A DNA stretch of 34,313 bases from an uncultured Streptococcus sp. (GCF_938020365.1 NZ_CALIIB010000113.1:1-34313), one strand, 5' to 3'. Counted from the stretch's first letter, positions 14,076 to 22,733 are shown. The notes: generated by a model from the sequence alone, not told the origin. Made by a program: numbers and translations.

Positions 14076-15156
14076 AGAAACATTCCCAACAGTCTGGCAG
14101 GAACAGCTAAATCAGCTCGGTTTTGCTGAACTGACTGCCATCCAAGAAAAAATATTCCAGCCTATTTCTCAGGGAGAAACGGTGCTAGGCATCAGTCCGA
14201 CCGGCACGGGCAAGACATTGGCTTATCTCTTTCCTAGCTTATTGAGATTGAAGCCTAAAAAAGCGCAGCAGCTTTTGATTTTAGCTCCAAATACAGAGCT
14301 GGCGGGACAGATTTTTGATGTTTGTAAATCTTGGGCGGAGCCTTTGGGCTTGAGCAGCCAACTCCTCCTCTCTGGTAATAGCCAGAAAAGGCAGATTGAG
14401 CGCCTCAAGAAAGGTCCTGAGATACTGATTGGTACACCTGGTCGGATTTTTGAGCTCATCAATCTCAAGAAAATCAAGATGATGAATGTTGATACTATTA
14501 TCCTAGATGAATTTGACCAGCTTCTCAGTGATTCCCAGTATGCGTTTGTTGATAAGATTCTGCATTATGCGCCGCGTGACCACCAGCTGATTTACATGAG
14601 TGCTACTGCTAAGTTCGACCAAGATAAGATTGCTGAAAATACCCTACGCATCAGCATTGACGACCAGACTTTGGACAATATCCAGCACTTCTATATGCAG
14701 GTGGAAAAGCGTGACAAGGTCGAACTCTTGCGCAAGCTATCCAATGTAGAAGAATTTCGTGGACTAGTTTTTTTCAACAGCTTGTCAGATTTGGGCAGCG
14801 CCGAAGAAAAGCTTCAGTACCGAGGAGCTAGTGCGGTCTCTCTAGCCAGCGATGTCAATGTAAAATTCCGCAAGGTCATTCTTGAGAAATTTAAAGATTA
14901 CGATATCACACTCTTGCTGGCGACTGACATAGTTGCACGTGGCATTGATATTGATTCTCTAGAGTGCGTGGTCAACTACGAAGTGCCGCGCGATTTGGAA
15001 ACCTACACCCACCGTTCTGGCCGAACAGGTCGCATGGGCAAGGAAGGCTATGTCATCACCCTCATCAGCCACCCAGAAGAATTAAAAGCTCTCAAAAAAT
15101 ATGCCTCTGTTCGAGAAATTATCTTGAAAAAACAAGAACTGTATGTGTGTCCTTAA
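14068..15156 (+). CDS. DEAD-box-type ATP-dependent RNA helicase (DEFD variant)
   Basis: This is a 362-residue, two-domain RecA-like helicase without a long C-terminal extension. Motifs in order are Q-motif LTAIQEKIFQ, I SPTGTGKT, Ia APNTELAGQ, Ib TPGRIF, II DEFD (Ala of DEAD replaced by Phe), III SAT, IV LVFFNS, V ATDIVARGIDI and VI HRSGRTGRMG. The ATG at 14068 overlaps the previous stop by eight bases and has GAGG six bases upstream. An open frame from 14041 has no such site. It probably remodels rRNA or mRNA structures, perhaps in cold or ribosome assembly; the target is unknown. A bidirectional terminator follows. Confidence 0.92.
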   Translation: MIKETFPTVWQEQLNQLGFAELTAIQEKIFQPISQGETVLGISPTGTGKTLAYLFPSLLRLKPKKAQQLLILAPNTELAGQIFDVCKSWAEPLGLSSQLLLSGNSQKRQIERLKKGPEILIGTPGRIFELINLKKIKMMNVDTIILDEFDQLLSDSQYAFVDKILHYAPRDHQLIYMSATAKFDQDKIAENTLRISIDDQTLDNIQHFYMQVEKRDKVELLRKLSNVEEFRGLVFFNSLSDLGSAEEKLQYRGASAVSLASDVNVKFRKVILEKFKDYDITLLLATDIVARGIDIDSLECVVNYEVPRDLETYTHRSGRTGRMGKEGYVITLISHPEELKALKKYASVREIILKKQELYVCP

Positions 15157-15201
15157 GCGAGAATTACGGTCATCAATATTTTTATTTGATGGTAGCAAAG
15201 C

Positions 15202-15239
15202 AAAAAGCATTGGAAACTTAATATTCCCAATGCTTTTTT
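15202..15239. terminator. Bidirectional intrinsic terminator between helicase and pgdA
   Basis: AAAAAGCATTGG (15202-15213) pairs with CCAATGCTTTTT (15227-15238). It has a T-run on the plus side and, by symmetry, a T-run on the minus side. It ends both convergent genes, and the pgdA stop codon touches its edge. Confidence 0.88.
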
Positions 15240-16636
15240 CAATTTCTACTGTAATAAATCTGATGTGGTTGAAGCTGATTTTCTAGTAGTTCATCAACTG
15301 TCACCAGAGTATAGCCGTTGTTCTTCAGATAGTCAAGAACGCTTGGCAGAGCATCGATGGACGTCTGATGGATATCGTGCATCAGGATAATAGATCCCGG
15401 CTGGGTCTTCACAATCTCCTGCATAATAGCCTTTGTATTACGGGTTTTCCAGTCGAGACTGTCCACGCTCCACATGATAAAGGACTGATCGACAGCATTT
15501 TGAACCGTAGAGTTGATGGCTCCGTAAGGCGGTCTTGTGATCATAGGTCGGATACCAGTCGCCTTATAAATGGCTTCCTGAGTGTCTAAGATTTCCTTTT
15601 TGGATTGATTCAGAGGTAACTTGGTCAAATCCGGATGGCTCCATGTATGGATTCCGAGCTGATGGCCTTCATCAAGGACACGTTTAGCCAGTTCTGGATT
15701 GGCAGCAACATTTTGTCCCACCATAAAGAAAGTCGCTTTAGCATTGTAGCGTTTCAGAATTTCCAAGGCCTGAGGAGTCGTTTTACTGTCGGGACCGTCA
15801 TCAAAGGTCAGGGCAACCATTTTCTCATGCCGCTTGGTTTCATACTGCTGGTAAGCTTCCAAATCAGCTCCCTGCAAATATTCTGGACGGATTAGATCAT
15901 AAAAACTAGACAGAGGCACTGTCACGCTCGATACACCGTTGATTTCTTTGGGCAGACGAATGGAAAATAAACTATCCTCGTAATGAAAATTCCACTGGCT
16001 CAACTCTATTTCTTGGAGGGCATTTAAAGCTGCTGTTTGCTGACTTTCCTCCACCTGTCTAAAGGTCAGCTGACTGGTCAACTCCTTCAGGAAAATTTCC
16101 TTGGCAGCTTCTGGATTTTGAAACAGCTTGTCCAAAGTGACCGCTGCGCCTTCCTGATTGATATAAGTCGAGGCTACTTCTCTTGCTTCTTCAGACTTGA
16201 TGTCTCTTTTTGAGATGCTGTAATCTTTTCGCTGAATGACTACTTCCTTGGTATTGGCCAGACTAGTAGACTTCTCCTCCGTATAGTAAAAGGTCAAAGC
16301 CGTCAAGTTTTCCTTCTGCTTCTTGTCATCTGAAATGCTCTGACCGTCCTGCAACATTTTATCTTTGACACTTTGAAGAGGCTGCCCATTCATCAGAGGA
16401 TAAAAAGCTGCCACGTAATGGGTGCCAATCCTACCAGACTGCTTTTCGGCATTGTCAGCATGTTTTTGCTCTTCCTTGGCAATCACTTCTGTAACCTTTT
16501 TCTGGAACTCCTGCTCCTGAAACATTTCATAGATTCGCAGTCCGCCAAAAATAAGAGATCCTAAGAGAAGCAGATTCAGAAGACTGAGAATCAGTCTGTA
16601 TTTTCGTCTACGCTTCCTTCTATGTTGTCTTTTCAT
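15239..16636 (-). CDS. pgdA: Peptidoglycan N-acetylglucosamine deacetylase (CE4)
   Basis: PgdA removes acetyl groups from GlcNAc in the cell wall, which gives lysozyme resistance. The 465-residue protein matches the pneumococcal enzyme in length. A very basic N-terminus (KRQHRRKRRRK) precedes one signal-anchor helix (about 14-32), a coiled-coil-like charged stretch (37-65) and a ~200-residue extracellular region. The C-terminal NodB-type domain follows. Its catalytic motifs are TFDDGPDS (277-284), HTWSHP (330-335), RPPYG (368-372), WSVDSLDW and ILMHDIH (417-423). AGGGG lies seven bases before the ATG at 16636. All metal-binding and catalytic residues of the CE4 family are present. Confidence 0.92.
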   Translation of the reverse strand: MKRQHRRKRRRKYRLILSLLNLLLLGSLIFGGLRIYEMFQEQEFQKKVTEVIAKEEQKHADNAEKQSGRIGTHYVAAFYPLMNGQPLQSVKDKMLQDGQSISDDKKQKENLTALTFYYTEEKSTSLANTKEVVIQRKDYSISKRDIKSEEAREVASTYINQEGAAVTLDKLFQNPEAAKEIFLKELTSQLTFRQVEESQQTAALNALQEIELSQWNFHYEDSLFSIRLPKEINGVSSVTVPLSSFYDLIRPEYLQGADLEAYQQYETKRHEKMVALTFDDGPDSKTTPQALEILKRYNAKATFFMVGQNVAANPELAKRVLDEGHQLGIHTWSHPDLTKLPLNQSKKEILDTQEAIYKATGIRPMITRPPYGAINSTVQNAVDQSFIMWSVDSLDWKTRNTKAIMQEIVKTQPGSIILMHDIHQTSIDALPSVLDYLKNNGYTLVTVDELLENQLQPHQIYYSRN

Positions 16637-16675
16637 CTATTATCCCCTAAGCTATTGTCATAAAATGATTCTAAT

Positions 16676-16716
16676 GTTAAAAAACTTGTATCTTACAAGT
16701 GATAAAATACAAGTTT
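16676..16716 (-). terminator. Intrinsic terminator after gloA
   Basis: Minus strand AAACTTGTAT (16716-16707), a 15-base loop, then ATACAAGTTT (16691-16682) followed by TTTTTAAC. It separates gloA from pgdA. Confidence 0.78.
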
Positions 16717-16724
16717 AATTATTT

Positions 16725-17111
16725 TTAAAGACTTTTTTCTCGAATCACTTCGACCTTGTAGCCATCAGGATCTTTGATGAAATAATAATTCGGTGGGTTT
16801 CCAGGCAGCCCTTTTGGCTCAGTCACTTCATAGCCCTTAGCAGCATGTTCAGCGTGCAAGCCTTCCAAATCAGGCGTGCTAAGAGCGATATGGGCAAAGC
16901 CATCACCGATTACATAAGGTCCATGGTCGTAATTATAAGTCAATTCAAGCTCATAATCATCGCCATCCAAACCAAGATAAACAATGGTAAAAGCATGCTC
17001 TGGAAAGTCCTTGCGGCGCAATTCCTTAAAACCAAACGCGTCTTCATAAAAGGCAATCGAAGCCTCTAAATTTTCCACTCGTAAACAAGTGTGCAACATT
17101 TTTGATGTCAT
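16725..17111 (-). CDS. gloA: Lactoylglutathione lyase (glyoxalase I)
   Basis: This 128-residue VOC-fold protein has the four expected metal ligands: His in MLHTCLRV, Glu in DDYELELTYN, His in GFAHIALS and Glu near the end in GYKVEVIRE. It would detoxify methylglyoxal, using glutathione or another thiol as acceptor. The ATG at 17111 has AGAGG seven bases upstream; a second Met (17099) lacks a site. It has its own promoter and terminator, so it is monocistronic. Confidence 0.92.
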   Translation of the reverse strand: MTSKMLHTCLRVENLEASIAFYEDAFGFKELRRKDFPEHAFTIVYLGLDGDDYELELTYNYDHGPYVIGDGFAHIALSTPDLEGLHAEHAAKGYEVTEPKGLPGNPPNYYFIKDPDGYKVEVIREKSL

Positions 17112-17139
17112 GGTTGTACCTCTCTCATTTCTTTCTTTT

Positions 17140-17168
17140 ATTATACCGCAAAAGCAGTCAAATTTGAA
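17140..17168 (-). promoter_or_regulatory. Promoter of gloA
   Basis: Minus strand TATAAT (17145-17140) with TTCAAA (17168-17163) at 17-bp spacing, about 28 bases before the gloA ATG. The -10 is perfect; the -35 matches the consensus only partly. Confidence 0.5.
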
Positions 17169-17185
17169 ATAATATGAAAAGTTTT

Positions 17186-18565
17186 TCAGCTTTTGCTAAT
17201 TCGTTTTCTAATATCTGACCTAAGGGGAACTTTGATTTCAAAGATGGTTCCACGCGGTTTGTTGTCTTTGACTGTGATGGTTCCTTTTAAGGCGTCTACG
17301 ATTTGTTTCGCCAAGGATAGTCCTAGTCCAAATCCACCTTTTTGACGAGTCCGAGCCTTGTCCACCCGATAAAAACGATCGAAGACCTTTTTCTTATCAT
17401 CGCCCGCAATCCCTGGACCATTGTCAGAGATCCGCAAGGTCAAGCTCCGATCATTGGCGGAAGCCACGAAATAGATCTCTCCATCTTCCTCTGTGTATTT
17501 GATGGCATTATCAAAAAGGATGGTCATAACCTGCTTAAGCAAGACCTTGTCTGTCGTGATTGATTTTGAAACTAGATTTTTGAAATCAAAGACCTTGTCG
17601 CTCTCCTCTGCAATAATAGCATAGTTAGAGAAAGCTGTCGTGAAGAAGTCTGGGGTGACTTCACCGTATTCTGGCTTGATACCGTCATCGCGCCGAGCTA
17701 GGTTGAGTAAATTGGTCGTCAACAGGCGCATATTTCGCACTTCCTCTAAACTAGATGCGATGCTCTCACTAGACTCCATAATCGTGGCTTCAGGCTTGCG
17801 AAAGAGAGATTCCAGACGATTTTGCAGCACAGCCAAAGGAGTCCGCAATTCGTGGCTAGCATTTTCAACAAAGGATTTCTGCTTCTGCATGCTGTCCAAG
17901 AGAGGCTTGACACTCATCCGAGCCAGATAGATACTAGCAATCAAGGAAATCCCCCAAAAACTAATCATGACAATGGCAATCAGCTTTTCATGCTTTTCGC
18001 TAGTCTGCTCCAGCTGGCTGATACTGGTCATGACAACTGCGTATTTGACATTTTCAATTTCATCATCTGGATCAATGTCGAACATATAGGCCCGATAACT
18101 CTCGACCTGTCCATAGCTATTGGTCAGCTGAATTTGCTTGATTTGATTAAGAAATCGTTTATTAAATTTAATCGCATCAAAGTTCAAAAAGCTATTTTTT
18201 GCAGATACATTCTGATAATCATCATTCAAAAGAATGGCTGAGGTATTGGCACTGACATTAACCCTGCCCGGTTCCTCAATCTTGATATCATGAGCTTGCA
18301 CAGACTCTGAATCTTTGTGCTCTGAATCCTTGTTCTCTGGCTCTTGGTATTGCCGCCCCGTCGTCCGATAGGCTAGATTGGCTACCCAGGCGGGATTTTG
18401 ACTGAGACTTTTGAGATTATCGTCAACGGTCGTGTAAAGGCTGGAGCGCATGACTTGGATAATAATGAGCGTCATGGCCGAGAAAATCAGGGTGAATACA
18501 CCAAAATAGCGAATGAAATAAGAAAAATCATCCGCATATAAGGCTTTTTTGAGTTTATTCAGCAT
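17186..18565 (-). CDS. ciaH: Sensor histidine kinase CiaH
   Basis: CiaH is the membrane kinase of the CiaRH system, which controls competence, cell-wall stress tolerance and small csRNAs in streptococci. The 459-residue protein has a first helix at about 20-40, a ~155-residue extracytoplasmic sensor domain and a second helix near 198-216. The kinase core then carries the H-box ENASHELRTPLAVLQ, the N-box LFDNAIKYTEEDG, G1 ISDNGPGIAG, F-box DRFYRVDKAR and G2 GGFGLGLSLAKQI. The start at 18565 overlaps the end of ciaR by 11 bases. Family and gene-pair assignment are strong, supported by the neighbouring pepN. Confidence 0.95.
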   Translation of the reverse strand: MLNKLKKALYADDFSYFIRYFGVFTLIFSAMTLIIIQVMRSSLYTTVDDNLKSLSQNPAWVANLAYRTTGRQYQEPENKDSEHKDSESVQAHDIKIEEPGRVNVSANTSAILLNDDYQNVSAKNSFLNFDAIKFNKRFLNQIKQIQLTNSYGQVESYRAYMFDIDPDDEIENVKYAVVMTSISQLEQTSEKHEKLIAIVMISFWGISLIASIYLARMSVKPLLDSMQKQKSFVENASHELRTPLAVLQNRLESLFRKPEATIMESSESIASSLEEVRNMRLLTTNLLNLARRDDGIKPEYGEVTPDFFTTAFSNYAIIAEESDKVFDFKNLVSKSITTDKVLLKQVMTILFDNAIKYTEEDGEIYFVASANDRSLTLRISDNGPGIAGDDKKKVFDRFYRVDKARTRQKGGFGLGLSLAKQIVDALKGTITVKDNKPRGTIFEIKVPLRSDIRKRISKS

Positions 18566-19229
18566 TCTTTAAAATGTAACCGACACTGCGAAGGGTTTGA
18601 AGATTATTCGCAAAAGCCGTTCCTTTCAATTTTTTCCGAATCTTAGATACATAGACTTCCACCACAGAAATTGTCGTATCGCTGTCAAAGCCCCATAAAC
18701 GATCGAAGATCTGAGTCTTGGGCAAAATGACATTTTGATTCTGAAGGAAGTATACCAACAAATCAAACTCTTTACCCAGTAGCTCAACTTCCTTTCCATC
18801 TACCAAGGTCGAATTGGTCGAAAGATTGACTGTCACATCGCCATAGGACAGGGTATTTTCATTAAACTTACCAGAGCGTTTGAGCAAGGCCTGAATCCGC
18901 ATTTTAAGCTCTTCTAGATAAAAAGGCTTAGTCAGGTAATCATCAGCACCGAGTTCAAAACCATGGCCTTTATCATCGATACTTTCCTTGGCAGTCATGA
19001 TGAGGACAGGAGTGGTTACCCCTTTTTCACGCAATTCTTTAAGCACTTGGAAGCCATCTTTTTCAGGAAGCATCAAGTCCAGCAAAATCAGGTCATACAC
19101 GCCACTTTCTGCCTCGTATAAGCCTTCTTCGCCGTCAAAGACCTGCATAACATCTGCAAAATCATCTAAAAAATCAAATACTGAATTTGACAGACCGAGG
19201 TCATCCTCCACTAATAGAATCTTAATCAT
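18555..19229 (-). CDS. ciaR: Response regulator CiaR
   Basis: This 224-residue OmpR/PhoB-class regulator has a receiver domain with acidic pocket VEDD and phospho-acceptor Asp in LILLDLMLPEKDG, then MTAKES and YLTKPF. The C-terminal winged-helix domain includes the recognition helix region TTISVVEVYVSKIRKKL and ends RSVGYILKNAE. CiaR binds direct repeats of TTTAAG spaced by five bases. A cluster of such repeats lies 680 bp upstream, before the exported-protein gene, suggesting autoregulation of a three-gene unit. GGGAGGAAC stands just before the ATG. Confidence 0.97.
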   Translation of the reverse strand: MIKILLVEDDLGLSNSVFDFLDDFADVMQVFDGEEGLYEAESGVYDLILLDLMLPEKDGFQVLKELREKGVTTPVLIMTAKESIDDKGHGFELGADDYLTKPFYLEELKMRIQALLKRSGKFNENTLSYGDVTVNLSTNSTLVDGKEVELLGKEFDLLVYFLQNQNVILPKTQIFDRLWGFDSDTTISVVEVYVSKIRKKLKGTAFANNLQTLRSVGYILKNAE

Positions 19230-19322
19230 CCTGTTCCTCCCTTTCTAGAAAAAGCTTATGCTGTGTAGTTTAAATTGAGACATGGTAAACACTTCTCATT
19301 CTATCTTCACTTATCTTTTTCT

Positions 19323-19331
19323 ATTATATCA
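19323..19331 (-). promoter_or_regulatory. Possible internal promoter for ciaRH
   Basis: Minus strand TGATATAAT (19331-19323), a perfect extended -10, lies in the 120-bp gap before ciaR. No good -35 and no CiaR-type repeat lies at the required distance. It could give CiaR-independent basal expression. Confidence 0.5.
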
Positions 19332-19349
19332 TGACTTGTCGAAAATGCT

Positions 19350-19787
19350 TTAAGAATTTGTTGTTTTCGACTTATTTTCGCTATTCTTATCATCTTTTGT
19401 TGTGCCGTCAGCGTTTGATGGCTTCTTTTTTGATTGATTTCCTTCTTGCGGTCCCCCTGGTTGACCGTTTCCTTGTGGCGGCTGACCTCCACCTCCCGGA
19501 CCGCCTTGGCCATCTTGACCGTTTTGTCCCCCCATCTGTGGTGGCATGCCATTTTCATTTCCCTGCCCCTGACCTTGAGGAGCTTGACCACCTTGACCTG
19601 GCATCCTGCCATCTTGCTTGTTTTGCTGAGGCACAGTGGCTTGCACTGAGCTTTGTTGCGAGCTTTTCTGTGTCAAGGCACCAATTCCATAGCCACCAAT
19701 TGCTCCGACAGCTAAGGAGCCACTAGCTACTGCTGTCATCCACCATTTGGTACTCTTTTTAACTACAATCATTTTTTCCATATCCAT
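19350..19787 (-). CDS. Gly/Gln/Pro-rich exported protein upstream of ciaR (ciaX position)
   Basis: This 145-residue protein has a basic N-terminus (VVKKSTKWW), one hydrophobic segment (about 16-38, AVASGSLAVGAIGGYGIGAL) and then ~100 residues of low complexity. The low-complexity part starts with a Gln/Ser patch and passes through GQGGQAPQGQGQG, GGPGGGGQPPQ and similar Gly-Gln-Pro-Asn repeats. It ends in a Lys/Asp/Asn/Ser/Thr tail. No Cys and no enzyme motif is present. It is probably anchored in the membrane with the tail outside. In S. mutans the gene at this place is ciaX, a small secreted calcium-responsive partner of CiaRH. I propose a positional analogue, not a demonstrated homologue. 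GAGG precedes the ATG at 19787. Confidence 0.72.
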   Translation of the reverse strand: MDMEKMIVVKKSTKWWMTAVASGSLAVGAIGGYGIGALTQKSSQQSSVQATVPQQNKQDGRMPGQGGQAPQGQGQGNENGMPPQMGGQNGQDGQGGPGGGGQPPQGNGQPGGPQEGNQSKKKPSNADGTTKDDKNSENKSKTTNS

Positions 19788-19890
19788 TAAAGTTTTCCTC
19801 TTTCTAAATTTTGTATTTCATGGATTTTAACACTATGAAGCAATATAAAGTTTGATTACACAAGTTCACATCTTTTCACGTGCTAGAGTT

Positions 19891-19934
19891 ATTATAGGGA
19901 GTTTTGCTTAAACGGGACTGAATTTTTTCTTAAA
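19891..19934 (-). promoter_or_regulatory. Promoter with triple CiaR-like repeat
   Basis: Read on the minus strand: TTTAAG (19934-19929), five bases, ATTCAG (19923-19918), five bases, TTTAAG (19912-19907), ten bases, then TATAAT (19896-19891). The CiaR site known from pneumococcus is TTTAAG-N5-TTTAAG near the -35 position. Here three hexamers, two perfect and one 4/6, repeat with an 11-bp period on one DNA face. The promoter drives the exported-protein gene and probably ciaRH behind it, with a leader of about 95 bases. Confidence 0.82.
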
Positions 19935-19963
19935 GAAGGCTGAAATTATGGGATTCTAAACAA

Positions 19964-19996
19964 CAAAAAAGACCAGACTTTATAATCTGATCTTTT
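19964..19996 (-). terminator. Intrinsic terminator after pepN
   Basis: Minus strand GATCAGA (19992-19986), an eight-base loop, TCTGGTC (19977-19971), then TTTTTTG. One G-U pair is present in the stem. It insulates pepN from the CiaR-controlled promoter. Confidence 0.78.
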
Positions 19997-20003
19997 CATT
20001 TAT

Positions 20004-22547
20004 CTAGACTGATGCTTTGATAGCTTTCTCAACTGCTGCTTTTTCACGGGCAATCAAGTCAACACGCGCTGCGATTTCCTTGATTCCCATGCTGATGTTA
20101 CGGCTGATAGCCATATCGTCCAGCTGCGGCTCAAAGAAGGCCTTGTATTCTTCTAGTCTTTCTTCTGTCTTGAAGGCATTAGCTGGATAAATGACGAATT
20201 TGTCGAAGCTCATGTCGCCACCCAGAGCAGCCTTAATCCAATCCCAATTCTCACGCGCCCAAGTCCAAGCAGTGGCTTGAGTAAATTGATGATTCAAGAG
20301 AGGGAAATACCAGCTCATTGCCAAATCTTGTGGTTTTACGATATCCTTGTTCTTCAAAGATTCCAAGATACGAGCAAGTGTTTCTGCGTCCTTAGTGTAA
20401 GCCAAAGCAGATGCCAATTGGCGTTTGAAGCTACCGTCAACTGTTGAAACATAATCATTCAAGTATTGGTCGGCCAATTCTTTGCTCTCATAATGCTTGA
20501 TTTGGTTGATGAGAATATGCAAGCGAATAGCTGCAGGCAATTTCTCCAAGTCTTCTTGATGAGCAGCAAAAATACGACTTGCTTCTTGACTTGCTGCTTG
20601 ATCATCGGCTGCAATCAGACTACCTACGACAATCTGACGAACCAACTCATCCTCATCATTTTCGCCTTCTTTTGCTTCAAAGCCTAGACGATCAAAGTTG
20701 AATTTGCTAAGCTTAATCACCAATTCATGATAGGCTTTCTCGCACTCGCTTCCTTCGTCCACAAACAGCTTGAGACCATTCAGAACGGCTTTGACTCCTG
20801 AGACAACCAAATAAGAGGTTTCTTCTGTTAGTTTTTCAATAACTGGAACCAAATCAGCAAATGAAATGCTGCCTGCTTCAGCCAAGAGACGGCGCTCTTG
20901 CACTACTTGAAGCTTGCTGGTGCTATCCAAGTCTGTAATGGTATCTAAAATCTGCTCAAGCAAGACACCTTGATAGTCCGTGATATAGTGAGCTGTATTT
21001 TCAGTATTAAAGCGCAGGGCACCTTGGTTTTGAGCAGCCAAGGCAGAATAATTTGGAATTTCCAACGTTTCTGTTTCCAGCGTATCTGGTAAACCTTTCC
21101 AGTTGCTATTTAAAGGCAAGACCCAAGTGCGTTTCTTATCTTCGTGCTCCCCGATAAAGAATTGTTTTTGAGAGAGTTTCAAGGTATCGTTTTCTACTGT
21201 AGCTGTCAAAACAGGGTAGCCTGGCTGTTCCAACCAAGAGTCCATAAAGGCTGCTACATCACGCTCAGAAGCAGCTCCTAAGGCATTCCAAAGGTCACGA
21301 CCGATAGTATTTCCATACTGGTGTTTAGCAAAGTAAGCGTTCAATCCTTTAGCAAAGGCCTCATCACCCAACCAACGACGAAGCATGTGCATAAGGCGAC
21401 TTCCTTTAGCGTAAACGATAGCCGGATCAAACAAAGTATTGATTTCGTCAGGGTGCTTCACTTCCACATGGACAGATTGAACTCCGTCTGTCGCATCTCG
21501 TTTAAGCGCCAGAGGAACACCTGTTGTTTGGAAATTCTCAAAGATATTCCAGCTTGGTTCAATCGCATTGACACAGACATATTCCATCATGTTGGCAAAA
21601 CTTTCGTTGAGCCAAAGGTCATCCCACCACTTCATAGTGACCAAGTTTCCAAACCATTGGTGAGCCAACTCATGAGCAACGACAAGTGCTACATCTTGAC
21701 GGCTGGATACCGTAGAATTTTCATCTACTAAGAGGTAAATCTCACGGTAGGTCACCAGACCCCAGTTTTCCATAGCACCAGATGAAAAGTCCGGCAAGGC
21801 TACGTGCAGTGACTGAGGAATCGGATATTTGACACCGTAATATTCTTCGTAAAATTCAATCGAGCGAACCGCAATGTCCAAAGCAAATTCTAAGTTGCTG
21901 GCTGGGTGAGCCTTAGTTGCATAAACACCAACCAAAGTGCCGTTTTTAGTTTTAGCAGTAATACCTTGCATATCCCCAGCAGCAAAGGCCAAAAGATAGG
22001 AAGACATGCGAGGCGTTCTTTCAAACTTCCAAATGCCAGTCGCTTTCCGATTTTCAACGTCGATTTCAGGCATATTAGACAAGGCAAGTTCGCCTTCTGC
22101 TTGGTCAAATTTCAAGGATAGATCAAAAGTCGCCTTAGCTTCTGGCTCATCCACACTTGGAAAGGCTTCACGAGCAAAATGGCTCTCAAACTGAGTAGAA
22201 ATAATTTCTTTTTTCACTCCATCCACAGTATAGTAAGATGGGTAAATCCCCGTCATATTGTCTGTAATCTTACCTGTATAGGTCAAGGTTACTTCCACAG
22301 GGCCTGCTGCTTCCAACTCAACATAAAGAGCTTCATTGTCATTATCAAGAGTGAAGGGACGAGCTTGTCCATCTACTTCTACGGCCTCAATCGTCAAATC
22401 CTTTTGGTGCAAGGAAATTTTCTCAGATTTGGCTTCACCGGTAATGGTAACTTTTCCTGAGAAAGTCTTATCCGCACGATTTAAATCCAAAAAGAGATCA
22501 TAGTGCTCTGGAACAAAAGTATCAATAAAATGTGCAACTGCTTGCAT
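20004..22547 (-). CDS. pepN: Aminopeptidase N (M1 family, lysyl aminopeptidase)
   Basis: PepN is a cytoplasmic zinc aminopeptidase that releases N-terminal residues from peptides taken up by the cell. The chosen start, ATG 22547 (MQAVAHFIDTFVPEHY), has GAGGAG before it and gives 847 residues, the usual streptococcal length. A longer frame to 22595 adds an unlikely leader. The exopeptidase motif GAMEN lies near 257-261, the zinc site HELAH near 292-296, and the third ligand Glu in WLNESFA about 18 residues later. A C-terminal helical domain follows. It has its own promoter and terminator. Confidence 0.97.
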   Translation of the reverse strand: MQAVAHFIDTFVPEHYDLFLDLNRADKTFSGKVTITGEAKSEKISLHQKDLTIEAVEVDGQARPFTLDNDNEALYVELEAAGPVEVTLTYTGKITDNMTGIYPSYYTVDGVKKEIISTQFESHFAREAFPSVDEPEAKATFDLSLKFDQAEGELALSNMPEIDVENRKATGIWKFERTPRMSSYLLAFAAGDMQGITAKTKNGTLVGVYATKAHPASNLEFALDIAVRSIEFYEEYYGVKYPIPQSLHVALPDFSSGAMENWGLVTYREIYLLVDENSTVSSRQDVALVVAHELAHQWFGNLVTMKWWDDLWLNESFANMMEYVCVNAIEPSWNIFENFQTTGVPLALKRDATDGVQSVHVEVKHPDEINTLFDPAIVYAKGSRLMHMLRRWLGDEAFAKGLNAYFAKHQYGNTIGRDLWNALGAASERDVAAFMDSWLEQPGYPVLTATVENDTLKLSQKQFFIGEHEDKKRTWVLPLNSNWKGLPDTLETETLEIPNYSALAAQNQGALRFNTENTAHYITDYQGVLLEQILDTITDLDSTSKLQVVQERRLLAEAGSISFADLVPVIEKLTEETSYLVVSGVKAVLNGLKLFVDEGSECEKAYHELVIKLSKFNFDRLGFEAKEGENDEDELVRQIVVGSLIAADDQAASQEASRIFAAHQEDLEKLPAAIRLHILINQIKHYESKELADQYLNDYVSTVDGSFKRQLASALAYTKDAETLARILESLKNKDIVKPQDLAMSWYFPLLNHQFTQATAWTWARENWDWIKAALGGDMSFDKFVIYPANAFKTEERLEEYKAFFEPQLDDMAISRNISMGIKEIAARVDLIAREKAAVEKAIKASV

Positions 22548-22614
22548 GTTTTTCTCCTCATCTAATTGAAGGGGCTGGTATAAACCAACCTCCATTCATG
22601 ATTCATCTCTTACT

Positions 22615-22623
22615 ATTCTACCA
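22615..22623 (-). promoter_or_regulatory. Probable pepN promoter
   Basis: Minus strand TGG followed by TAGAAT (22620-22615), an extended -10 about 70 bases before the pepN ATG. No convincing -35 is seen. Confidence 0.45.
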
Positions 22624-22733
22624 TATTTAGTGACTTTATACTCATTCCAACTGAACCAAAATTGATTTTTACTTTCAAACATATAGTAATCATTTTAAAG
22701 CCATCCTGTCATTAGCTTTTCTCCTCCCAAAAC

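Noticed and set aside
17148..17196. GCAAAAGC / GCTTTTGC inverted repeat at the end of ciaH
   Set aside because: The 33-base loop and the lack of a T-run after the second arm on the minus strand make it a poor terminator; it partly lies within the ciaH coding end and is probably chance.
19230..19349. CiaR-type repeat directly before ciaR
   Set aside because: A single TTTAAG occurs near 19349 on the plus strand, but no second hexamer lies at five-base spacing in either direction relative to the -10. The convincing repeats are further upstream at 19907-19934.
19331..19726. 131-codon plus-strand frame opposite the Gly/Gln/Pro-rich gene
   Set aside because: Complementary strand of a repetitive G/C-rich coding region produces a long open frame by composition. 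The minus strand has the start site, the signal-anchor and the CiaR-type promoter.
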